DNA of 64,000 nt from Hirudo medicinalis. Its lineage: Eukaryota; Annelida; Clitellata; Hirudinida; Hirudinidae. Position 1 is the first letter of the stretch; every line of letters starts with the position of its first letter. Shown in pieces: positions 11,148 to 23,110 of the stretch. A program made the position numbers and the translations under genes. The notes beneath the pieces were generated by a model. It did no database searches and had not been told where the DNA came from. It saw nothing but the letters and a program-made list of their open reading frames with translations. The DNA is taken from the NCBI GenBank assembly GCA_011800805.1, contig MPNW01000095.1:4684-68683 (forward strand), given 5' to 3'.

Positions 11148-14100
11148 ATGATTGCTGAAATATCTAAGAGAAATCCGCATGACGATTACGAGCTGCTACA
11201 AAGAGTGGGAAGTGGTACTTACGGAGAAGTTTACAAAGTGCGTGTTCCTGTTTTATTGCAGTCATTCAAATCATCCAGAAATATTATGCAGAATTCAATT
11301 CATTGTTTTCCTCTGCATTATTGCCACTTTCAAACAATATATTTTAGGCTTTGAGACTGATAACAAGTGAACTAGCAGCAGTGAAAATTATAAAGGTGGA
11401 AGCAGGTATTTATTATGGAAAATATTGTGATTTACATTGAAGTGATTGTGTTTATAAACTTAGTGTTGACGAATGAGTGTTTCTGAAGCTAAACCCATAA
11501 GGTCATAATATATAATATACTAGCTTTTTTAAACCAGCTTCTTTTATGATATAATAAAACTCATTTTTTTATTTGTGGCAAATTGTCCAGGATTAAAATA
11601 GTTTCTCTTTCTTTTGGGCATTTTAACTAACAGTTAACAATTATAGATGGATGTGATTTACTTTGCAACAACAATAACTATAAACAAAAAATAAATAAAC
11701 AAAAGTTTTTTATTATTTAAAAAAAATTATTTAATCAATTTTATTAAATCATAATTAATTTAAAAATTTATGTTTTTTATTCCTCAGAATTCATTTTAAT
11801 ATTTACTTATTTTTAAATTTATTTATTTGGTTGAAAATTGAAAAAAACATAGTTGACCTAGAAATGGCAGACAGAATGGCTTGAGCAGCCATTACATAGC
11901 TACTGTTCAATATTTGGGAGTTCTTGTGAGTTGAAAAAAGTTTAAAACAGTACAGTTGATCTAGAAAAAGGTGAAACGTGAAAAAATTAAAAGCTGAAAA
12001 TTAACCCTAACCCTGGTTTCAATGGAAGGTGGGGTTCTACGGTCACCTGGTGGGGTTGATTAGAGCAGAAAAAGTTGAAACAAGGAGGAGGGGGCCAAAA
12101 ATTGTTTGCAAAAATTTATTGTTTACGTCCTTCAAATTCAGGCAGCTACTTGCCTCCAAAGAACTGGACTTGTAGGTCAGTGCTCCTGCAATGGGACTTG
12201 AACCCATGCTGTTGCCTATGACAGGTGAAGTACTAAACATTAGAATTAGCATAATGCTCCTTGCGTCCAGTAGTTCTTGAGTTTAAAGCTCATATGTGAT
12301 TTAGAAAAAGGTGAGAAACTTGAAAGTTGAAAATAGCATAGTTGACCTACGATTGGCATAGAGACTGACATGTGCAAATTTCAAGTCACCGTTTGTGAGG
12401 AGTTCTTGGGACAGACATCACACATGCATTTTCTGTTTTATATTATAGATAACCATCATTATTGTTATTGTCGACACAAATCTTCGATTATGACAAAAAC
12501 TCCTCGGGCACAAATGTGGAGAAGGAGAATGCCAAGGAGGAACTCATGTGAACACCTTTGAAATTGTTGTGATCATTAACATATTGATCTACATACAGTC
12601 CTTGGGGTTTCCCAGGCTTGTTTGAGGGCTTTAAAGATGGTGTTGAGGTTTTTGTTTTCAAGTATGTGTGCTATTTTGGATGTCAATCTGCTTTCAAAAA
12701 TGGAAAAGAAATTTCTTTGGTGTCGCACAAATACTCTCAATTGTTCTTTATTGTTTAGTAATTGGTTATCAAGTTAATTATTGTTGCATCACAGTTGAAA
12801 ATTGTTTGTGATGTTATTTAGTTTGTGCTTATGATGTTACATAATAATAAAGACGTCATTTTTAAAATGAGGGGACAATCTTGGAGTCTTACAGCATGAA
12901 ATCCTCATCTTGAAGGAATGCCAACATCCCAATGTTGTGGCTTACTTTGGAAGTTACCTCAGGTGACCATAAAGCTTTATATATCTTAGCAATCCTTCAA
13001 TCATTGTTTTTTATTTAGAATGATTTATTGCTTCTGTGAACATTGCATCATCATCATCATCATAACAGTTTAATTATTAATATTATCATCATCACAGTTA
13101 CAGTGTTGTTGTATTTGTATTTAGCCAATCTTTTGAGTGCCTTATGTATCCAAACAGGATGTGAAGGCAATTTCTAATAGCTCTACCATTTATATAGCTC
13201 CCTTGCAGTCCTGTTTATGCAGGCTGGGTTACCAAATTGATACATTGCGACTGTTGCCATCTCCTCATGCAGGAACACAATGCATTCAGCCAGTAGCTTG
13301 TTGTTTATGTTGTTATGGTGTTGCACTAGTTATTTATTATGCTTATAATTTATATATACATTAATAACTATTTTTATTATTAGCTATTTAATTATTAATA
13401 ATGGTATATTATTTAATTATTAATTACAACATATTATTTGTAGGTTTTTGTATTTATGATTCACTTAAGAGCTATCTAAATTTATTAAGGAGTGATAAAC
13501 TTTGGATATGCATGGAATATTGTGGCGGGGGCTCCATGCAAGATATCTATCATGGTCAGTTTTTTTTTATAATTATCGTTAGGTTTGTTATCACTATCAA
13601 CTCATCTTAGACAATATCTAATAATAATAATAATAACAGCAGCAGCAACAACAATAATAATAGTTCATTTGTATGGTGCCTTAAGAATAGCATCAGAGGC
13701 ACCTTGGTTCTCAGTTTAATGCTATCCTGAATAGATGGGTCTTCAACTGATGCCTGAAGAGTTCAAGTGTGGGTTAAGACCAAATGATGGGGGGAAGGAA
13801 AAGATGGGTAAAACCCCTCGATTGACGATGGATGATCTATGGACTGGTTTGTGCAGATGAATTGCAGAGGAGGAACAAAGGTGGTCAGGGATTTGGAGGC
13901 ATTGAATGAGATGGTTGAGATAGTGTGGGTTGGATGTAGCTAGAGTGCGATAGATGATTATTGTTTCAAGGTGTGTAGGCAACCAGTGCAGTTGCATCAG
14001 GCATTCAGTGCTGTTAAGGCTGGGATCGAGAAGAACGAGTTTGGTTAGGTTATTTTGGGTGCGCAGAAGGGAGTGGATAAGTGAGGCGGAAGTATCGCAG

Positions 14101-17100
14101 AGAAGGGGGATGCAGTAGTCAAGATGAGAGAGGACCAGATGCAAGCAAGAGCAGAAGTTGAGTTGACAGAGAGGAATGGACGGATATGTCTGATGACCAC
14201 ATGAAATGGTTTCACCATTTTATCGTAGAGATGACGAGCTATTTAAAGATGAGGCGGGAGTCAAAGGTGATGCCGAGAATTTTTAGGGTAGAAGGAGAAG
14301 GAAGAATAGTGCCAGCGATGTTGAAGATGGGGAGATAGATATGATGCCAATTATTTTTTTTGGTCCACTAATCTTAACTAAACTTAATAAATTATTATCA
14401 ATTACCAATGTAATAATAGTTACATATTATTTTCTAGTCACTGGTCCATTAAGCGAGAGACAGATTGCATTTGTTTGTAGGGAGACTCTTTATGGACTCC
14501 AGTATTTGCACTACCATGGTAGAATGCACAGGGATATTAAGGTTAGTTTTTCTTGTATATAATATTTTGCACAATTATTATAAATATTCCTTATTTTTAT
14601 TGTTAAGTAATATTAGTTGGCTTTTTTAAATTTTTATGTCATTAGTCACATGTACGTCATTTATATTATTCTGGTTTTGCAATTTTTATGCTTGTAAATA
14701 AAAGACAAATGGTCACAATAATTACTCCTTAATGAGTTAACTCTTAGCATTTTAACATTCCTTCCAGCATGTAATAAAATTATATTTCTCAAGCTTGATG
14801 TAAAATTTTGCTCGAAATTCACAGGGCGCAAACATTCTCCTGACTGATGCTGGCAATGTGAAACTTGGTGGGTTTGCTTAGGTTTTTAAATATTATTAAT
14901 GTTTTTACACATATTATTTTGAATTTGTTGGTTCATCTTTTAAAGATAAACATCTTATTAATTTATAATTCTACAATTTGTTTTAGAAATTATTTTGAAA
15001 AATTGGCATTCGATTTAAGATTCTGATAGTAATTTTTATTATCAGCTGACTTTGGAATTTCTGCCCAAATGACCGCCACTCTTTCCACTCGAGGTCTTTC
15101 ATAGGGTCGCCATATTGGATGGCCCCAGAAGTTGCAGCAGTGGAAAGGAAAGGAGGTTACAATCACCTTTGTGACATCTGGGCTGTTGGGATCACAGCCA
15201 TTGAGTTTGCTGAACTCCAACCACCCATGTTTGATCTTCATCCCATGAGGTTTCTCGTCAGATGCGACCATGTTATTCATGTTATGCAATCACTTGCATA
15301 CATTACTAATGTTTTATGCCTAATTATTTAATTACTTAGTGGTGTTTTAAAAATAATCTTTGCTTTTAATTTGACCACCAAGGGCTCTCTTCCTTATGTC
15401 TAAGAGCAGTTTTAAACCACCAACTCTAAAAGACAGAGCAAAATGGTGAATTGCAATTATGTTTTAGATAACTATGCATGAGCTGGGGATAAAAAATCAA
15501 AATCACCAACATGTTGATTCGTATTAAAAATGCAGGGGTCATTACTTTAATAGGAATTTCCAACTGGAGATTGAATACAATAATTAAGAATTAAACTGTA
15601 TAATTTGTCTTTTTATATTTTTTCAAAGGAGCCATTCGTTTCAAAATTTTATTAAAGCCTGTCTGACAAAAAATCCAAAGAGACGACCAAGTACTGATAA
15701 ACTTTTAGAAGTTAGTGCAATGCTGTAATAATATTATGATAACAAGGTAATAAAGATCATAGAAACATTATAACCTGTAACTTTTATTACCAGAATTATA
15801 ATTATATATTATAATTGGAATGTAATTATACTTGTAATATTATTATATTATGTAGGTATAATGTAATTAAATATTGTCATAATTAACGGTTCCAAGCCAC
15901 TTTTGTAAAATTACTTTTAATTTAAACAAAGATCAAAGTTGTTTATTATTTTTGCTTTGACCTCTACTTAGATTCATTTAGGTTGTCATCATCTAATATT
16001 GGTATTAGTAACTTAGTTTGTTGTTCATGAAGTTTCTTTTGATTTGTATGATTGTAGCATGCTTTCTTACAAGGAAGTATGGATGCCAACCTCACTAGTG
16101 ACCTGCTGCAAAAAGCCAACATACTTTCAGGCAATTACCTTGGAGCATCATCTTCCCAGGAAAATGTTCGTGTCAAAGTCAACTCTTTATTAATTCACTT
16201 ATAATTACTCCTTATGAATATTATTCCAAGTTGATTCATTTTTGTTTGTATTTATATATTTAGCCGATCTTTTTTGAGTGCCTCGTGTATCCGAACGGGA
16301 TGCCCTATCCGAGGGCACTCCCCGGCAGTGCAGGCTGGGTTTGCGAACCCAACACGTTGCATCCGTTGCCGTTACTGCCGCACGCGGGAATGCAACCCAT
16401 TCGGCAACCTGCAAGCCTGTTATTTGATTATTAATAATGCAAGCTGACGAAGGAAATGTATTGTTAGAGTTGCTTGGCAAGTTTTTCTGATATTTTGTGC
16501 TCAGAATTCACTGCAATCAAGACAGAAGATCATTGCCAAACCTGAAGGAAATGAGAGTAGATGACTATTTTGTTGTTACTAACTTTCCAAAATGAATGTT
16601 ACATTTGTTCTTCAAATTCTAGAATGTTCATTGTTGAGGTCGTCCCCACACCATTCAGAAGTAACTTTTCTTTGATTTGCTGCTACTTTAAGGATGAAAG
16701 GATGAAATAGTGTTACAAGAGAAAGGACTAAACACATTTTAAAATAGGAACAATGATTTGCAGTCCTATAAATTATAAATGAATGTGAGATATTTTTACT
16801 CTCCACATCAATTAAATAACAATACATTTTAATCCAGGAAATCAACTTCTATGATAACCTCCCAAGTACTTCCAGCATTGTGTTAGTTTGAAAGATATAA
16901 ATAATTTGTGTGCGGTTGCAAATTATTTATTACAATTTTAGTAATATTTAAAAAATTTAATGTAATATTATAATTTCATGATCATTGTAATTTTTAGACA
17001 AAATTATCTAGCAATGTAAGTGTATTAGGAAAAAACTTAAGGGATGGTAACATTATTGGTTAGTTGGTTGAATGTTTGATTGTTAGACTCCCAGGAACAT

Positions 17101-20100
17101 GCTGAGATGATGAATATTTAATTTCATAAAACTTGTTAAATTTATTTCAATAGTAAATTTGTCTGCATTTCTTTGTAATGGTTTGTTTTTATTTAACAAT
17201 CATGCAGGGGTATTCCTGACAGTTATTGCGAAAGGTGAAAAATTAGCTTATTAGTTATGGTTTTTGACAATATCCTAATTATCGATTAAAAATATTAATT
17301 TGTGATTTTTCAATATTTTCCAATAGCATTTTAATAAAGATTGGTTAAACCTTGTGACCTATTTAGAAATAATTTGTGACCTTTTGCTTATTCTGTTAAT
17401 GTCGTCAGAACAACTCTACCATTAAAAATACCTCAGTGGACTGGCAAAGCACCATCTGCTGAGGTAAGCTAAATCAATGTTTGCTTTTAACCAAAGATTA
17501 TTTTTTTGGCCAATAAAACTGTTATTATTTCTTTTGCATATTATTAATAACTTATGTTACTGTCTTATTGGGGTGACATTTAATGCTTCATACTGTTCCA
17601 ATTTTGCATTCTCCAGCAAAAATTCTAAAAGCATTTCTGATACAAGTAAAAATTTAAACTCCCTTGTCATCAGATGGAGGATGATACAGATCTCTTGAAT
17701 GACAGGGAAATGACACTAATGAATGACAACTTTGATTTGTCTCTCTCGTCAGACCATGGTAGAAATGATTTTGACATGGGGCTTCTACATCAGGTCATTT
17801 ATATAATAAATGATTCAAATTTCATTTGACTTTCAGAATCTAAATTAGATAAGAATGCTATCTAAATTTTTAACTACCCGCTTCATCAGTTATTTTTTAG
17901 ATTTGAATTGCAATTAGCCATATCTTTTTGAGTGCCTTTTGAGTAGGATGTGAATGCACTTTTTAATCAACCTACCATTATATGGGGCCCTACCTGGGGG
18001 CTCTCCCTGGAGGTAAAGGTTGCTAACTCGACACATTACGGCTGTTGCCATTGGCGCCATAAGCGGGATTGCAGGATTCCAATCCCCGTCTGGCCAACCC
18101 GCATACCAATTTACTTTAGGATTGAATGCTATTAATAAATGCTTTGTTGTGGGTCTTATTTTTCTTAAATGCGACATCAAAATAATGTTGGGTTTATTGT
18201 GTTTAAAATCTGGCTTTCTCTGCCTTATGCTTTAAGCAAAAGATAAAGAATTAATAAATGGCATCAAGTGTCTGAAAATGATGCATCCATATGGTGCTTT
18301 ATAAATTATAATATTATTATGCGAGTGAATGAAAATGATGCATCCATAAGGTGCTTTATATACTACAATATTATTATTGGAGTGAGTGTTAAGTTAATTA
18401 TAATCACAACATTGCTTGCTTCGTTTTAGAAAACTCTGATCAAGGGTCTGCCGCCTACAAGAGCTGTTCCTGTTAATCCTTTTTTTTTAAACGTTTTTTC
18501 AATTTTGCCTCAATATTCATTAATTGGCCGTGTTGCACTTCATATCACTGTTTTGTTAAACTCTCTATTATCTGCAACAATATGGAATTCATTTAAAGCC
18601 AACATGCATATAATTCTCATTCATGAAATATATCAAGTTTGTAATAAATTATAATGTGCATTGCATACCTGTGATATCTAGCTTGCTTCAATATGAATGC
18701 ATCATAATCCTCATTCAGATGGGGGCCTGCTTCTCCAAAGTCTTCAATGGATGTCCACTAAAAATCAATTGCACATCAAATTGGGTCCATCCAGAAGCAA
18801 AGGGTATGTTCATAAATTATTTACTATAAAACACATTTTTTTAGTTATTCTGGTTTCTATATTAAACTATTGATTTACAAATAAATTGAAAAGCTAAAAT
18901 TCATTTGAAATGCATAAAGCTATGGATTAGTGCAATAGGATGACTCTGTGTTTCTTTTTAAATCAACATTATCAGACCAGCACATCATCATTGGAGCAGA
19001 GGAAGGAATATACACACTGAACCTCAATGAACTTCATGAGAGTGTCCTTGTACTTGTAATAAGTATTACTTAATTATTATTGCTTTATGCAACACTGTTT
19101 ACTGTTATTATTATTTATTGTTGAGTCATCACAATGATATTTGTGTGCAAAATATTGTGCTAATAACATGTAACATGACATTGTTAAACATTAATAGTTC
19201 TAATATTACTTGATAATGTAGTTGTCATAACATTGTTAGTTATTACTGATATTTTTAGGTGTTTTTTTTACCATTTAATTCTTGAGAATTAGTTTGGTAA
19301 ATTTTTTATTAAATTGATTCAATATGCTCTTCTACTTCAGCTGCATGCAAAGAGGTGCACATGGATGTATGTGGTTCGTGATATTCTAATGTCATTATCA
19401 GGTGGGTTGGGTATTAAGGATTTAGATAAACCTTATTTATCTGATATTATCATCACATTTGTCACCTTTGCTAACCAGTAGAAGTGATGGACAACATTTT
19501 AAAATGCTGTTAATTTTTAGTTACGATTGAATGAAATATTGAAAAAAATTCAGGAAAAGGTCCTTCTCTCTATCGGCACGACCTCACCTCGCTACATAAC
19601 AAACAGCATCACAGACTGTCGCTCAAAATGGAGAAAATCCCCATCCAGTTGTTGAGAAAGTGAGTGGATGAATTTGTATTCGGACAGTTTCATTTAAAAA
19701 AACCGCAGAACTATGAAAACCTCGGTGAATGATTCCATAGCATTTAAATACTGTCTTAATCTTCACAACTAATGCTTCAAGGAAGTACACAACGACGACA
19801 AAAATAGAGGGCACCCGAAATTGCATTAAATGCTGCGTGGCAAGGAATGCTTACAATGGCTACAGATATCTCTGCGGCATGACCCCAAACAAGATCTTTC
19901 TCATGCAGTGGTATGACCCCTTGAGAAAGTTTATGCTCCTTAAGGTAACTTGGAGGTTGTTTCAAATTTTTTAGCAAGCAACTTAAACGATTGCCTGAGT
20001 TTTTCAGTTGAATTTGTTTGACAACTTTTCAGTTATTCTGTTAAGTTTAATCAATAAATTTTTATTTAAAATTAATTTATTTAAAATTTTATTAAAAATT

Positions 20101-23100
20101 AAAAACTTGACAATTTATTGAGTCTAAACTTATAAATCCTAATTCATGTTATTATTTTAATATTATTATTACAATTACTTCAACTAAATGAATTTAAAAC
20201 TCAGGTGATTTTGGAGATTCATCCAAGCACTACAATGTCAAAAAGATTTCTAGAATTTATGCACTCTTAATAATTTCTAATTTTCATGAATCATTTCTCT
20301 AAATGTTCTCAATGCTCCTTTTTTGGAATGAGATAAAAATAAAATCATGCTCTTCACATTGAGGATGCAAACATCTAGACTTCCAATCATTCAATGTCAA
20401 ACAAATTCATTTATTGCCATTTATCTTCATTTTTATTTCTGATTTTCGAAGACTTGTTTAATTACATTTGAAATCATAGATTGCTGTAAAATATTTCTAA
20501 AGTGGAATTGAAAGTTTTAAAATTATTTATAAATTACTTTGAAATTAATGTTACAAATGCAGCTGTTAATGTTTTAATGTTTCAGAAACTTAGATTAATT
20601 TCAATTTATTAATCCTAACTAATCTTTCTGTTAGCTTTTTTTCATTGGATCACTAAATAGTTACTTTTTAATTAATGTTTGAATAATTAATTTTAAGATT
20701 TCTTTATGATGGATTGAAACAGAACTTCGAGTGTACAGTCAGTCCACAACTGAGGGTCTTAGAAATGTTCATCACCCCAGAGATGGAATATCCTTTACTT
20801 TGTGTAGCTGTGTATCGAGGGCAAGCTATTTGGATTTTTAATATAAATTATTTTTCAATAACTAACATGACAAATTAATCTTTATTTATTGGTAGTGCTA
20901 TTAGCTGTGATAATACTAGCTGTAATATGGCACTATGTGCGAAGTGAAGTCTAATCTAAGTTAGAGTTCATTTATTTATGATTTCCCATTTGTTAATAAA
21001 TTATTTTATTTATTAATAAATTATTTATTTTTTATAAATATTTTAGTATAATTAGCATTAATTTTAGTCATATAATATTAGTTAATATTAATTAGAATTA
21101 TTAATTTAATTAATTTTGTTTTAATATATTAATTTATATTGTATAATAAATGAGCCTTTCTTAATTGTCTTAATGTTTTATGGAAGATGGGTTTATTCCA
21201 AATTACTTTGATCCCAGGAAGGACAGTGATACTTTTGGCTTTGAGCTCATCAACTTGAATCTCTCAACAAACTGGCCTGATGAAATTGGAGCAGGTTGGT
21301 CATTTGTTTTGTTTGACCAGAAATTTTTAGATTTCTTAAATTTTTAATTACTGGTAACTTCCTATTACAAACCATTGGCATATTTGATCTTATAACCATT
21401 ATGAGGCATTCTTTTTTGCAGATTCTTCTGATGCTATTGACTGCCTACAAGTGATACAATTAGACAAGAATAGCATCTTGATCTGCTTTGAAAGTGAGAT
21501 CTGAGTAATGAAACAAAATCACTTCAAAAGTAATAACTTCAAGATTTCTTTCTGTAGATGAATTGAAAATATTGACCCTCTCCGGGAAAGTCAAGCAGAG
21601 AGGAAGGCAATCTGTGTCGCACATGCACTTTGATTTCGTCATAAAATCTCTAGGTTGTTAAATGTTCTGTTTTTTATCATATAATTAAATTATACAATTA
21701 TATAATAATGAATTGCAGAAAAGCATTTACTTGATGCAACATTGGCTATGGAAATATTACTTAATAATGAACAATCACAAAAACTAAAAAATCAGCTCAT
21801 ACAAACTTTTACATTTAAATAAATTCGTTCATTATCCTTACTGTTACGTACATATAAGTACATATACTCATGTCCTTAAATTATTTACAAAAAACTTTTG
21901 CTATATCTACATTAACTTTTTCAAAGCATCGAATTTGTAAATTAAAAAAATTTATGTTTTAAATTGATTTAGTTTGCCTGCGAGACAGTGTGCTAGCTTT
22001 TCATGATCGTGGGATGCAAGGGAGAAGTCTTAAAACTAATGAGGTTCACTTATATTTTCAGAAACTGCTCATCTTCCAGTTCATATGATTCTCAATATTT
22101 GATTACATGTTGGCAAAATTGTATTGGACATGCATGGAATACTTAATAAATGGTCTGAGTGTTGGCGTGCAGGTTGGCCGAATGGGTTGCGTTTCTGCAT
22201 GCGGTCGTAACAACAATAGCAACAGTCGTAATGTGTCATGTTCGCAACCCAGCCTGCACCGTCAGGGAGTGCCCTCGGGTAGGGGCGCTATATAATGGTA
22301 GATCGATTAAAAAAGTGCCTTCACATCCCATTCGGATACAAAAGGCACTCAAAATATCGGCTAAATACAATTAGATCTGTGCTTCATAAGAATGAATCCA
22401 TGTACATTATATCTAAATAAATGTATTTCATCTATCTATCACTTCATCTGTAGATAAATAATTTAAAAATAACTTCCATTCCTCAAAAGGTGATGCAAGA
22501 GGTTACAAGTTCAGACATTAGCACAACTTTCAGAGTTCTGGGCCATGACAAGTCAGTCAAGAATTTGTAGACTAATACATATTTATTTATCATTAATGAA
22601 TAAATATTAATAAAATTATGGATGTTATTATTATATTATTTGCTTCACGTTTAAACAATAATATACATATGATTTAAAAAAGTTGATTCTTGTTCCAAAT
22701 GCAGAATCCGCACTAATCTGCTTAGTCATCCCGTTGTTATTGACTGCTCCTGAATAAGCCTTGTGTTGTTATTGCAAAATGGTGACTTCTGATTGCATAG
22801 AGAACTGTTCTTGTTTCTTCTTGTTGTACATTACCTTGTGCAAAACATTTGCTCTGCTTCAGGCATTCATATAGTTCTTGACTTTTCAACACAAGCCAGT
22901 CTCTCTAAGATCAGAATATTGACCCTAATAACTATTATAGATTTAAGGGTATTTTTATTTTGATTAAAATCTATCTAGTTAAAAGTTCGATATCATCCAG
23001 CTTACAAATCTAATAATTTTATCAATAGCGTCATTGTTCTTGAGAGCCGTCAGGAGTCAAAGTCAACGACGAGTCTCTATGTCTTGATGGGACACGAGGA

Positions 23101-23110
23101 CAGGCTATGA
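11148..23110 (+). CDS. MAP4K3: MAP4K3-type Ste20/GCK kinase with CNH domain, 25 exons
   Basis: Germinal-centre-kinase family member acting upstream of JNK and in amino-acid/TORC1 signalling (the family includes fly Happyhour). Exons: 11148-11237, 11348-11405, 12872-12962, 13490-13554, 14438-14541, 14825-14867, 15046-15249, 15383-15445, 15629-15710, 16058-16165, ~17436-17463, 17674-17793, 18430-18471, 18719-18803, 18976-19055, 19341-19401, 19554-19659, 19782-19944, 20723-20820, 21218-21294, 21422-21493, 21558-21653, 21973-22043, 22490-22551, 23029-23110. About 716 codons. N-terminal kinase: [12 protein letters not shown] in [36 protein letters not shown] short acidic linker follows, then a citron-homology domain from [15 protein letters not shown] to the stop. 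The usual long proline-rich linker is nearly absent. Exon 7 has a one-base frameshift near 15,091-15,095, and the intron after 20,820 begins with GC. The 16165/17436 junction is the least certain. MAP4K5 is an alternative name. Confidence 0.92.
13123..13305 (+). repeat. SINE-like repeat, copy 1
   Basis: Shares with the copies at 16.3, 17.9, 22.2 and 63.1 kb the order of landmarks: tagccaatctttt-gagtgcc, aggatgtgaaggca, a block near the middle reading gcaggctgggtt, acattgcgactgttgccat, then cattcagccag. It lies in a MAP4K3 intron. Confidence 0.65.
13618..14335 (-). mobile_element. CR1-like LINE 3' portion with trinucleotide tail
   Basis: On the minus strand this carries about 130 codons of the C-terminal part of a non-LTR reverse transcriptase: SHLDYC near the start, then LHWLPTHLE, and a degraded end homologous to the element at 10.4 kb. 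The 3' end (low coordinates) finishes in a run of AAT/GCA trinucleotides at 13,618-13,663, probably the element's simple-sequence tail. It is frame-damaged and 5'-truncated, and sits in a MAP4K3 intron. Confidence 0.72.
16258..16428 (+). repeat. SINE-like repeat, copy 2 (internally deleted)
   Basis: Matches the family consensus from agccgatcttttttgagtgcc through gcaggctgggttt and ccgttgccgttac to cccattcggcaacctgc. It lacks about 40 bases between ccgaacgggatg and cgagggcactccc that are present in the 22.2-kb copy. Intronic in MAP4K3. Confidence 0.7.
17915..18115 (+). repeat. SINE-like repeat, copy 3
   Basis: Family landmarks present: ttagccatatctttttgagtg, aggatgtgaatgcac, tatatggggccctacc, acacattacggctgttgcc and a damaged 3' end. 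Intronic in MAP4K3. Confidence 0.65.
22155..22372 (-). repeat. SINE-like repeat, copy 4, reverse orientation
   Basis: The reverse complement is the fullest copy in the window: gtatttagccgatattttga at one end, then tcggatgggatgtgaaggca-like sequence, tatatagcgcccctacc, gcaggctgggttgcgaac, atgacacattacgactgttg and cgcaacccattcggccaacc. Intronic in MAP4K3. Confidence 0.72.

Noticed and set aside
13743..14144. Host gene of 133 codons on the minus strand
   Set aside because: The sequence is the C-terminal part of a non-LTR reverse transcriptase (SHLDYC, LHWLP), so it is assigned to a LINE.
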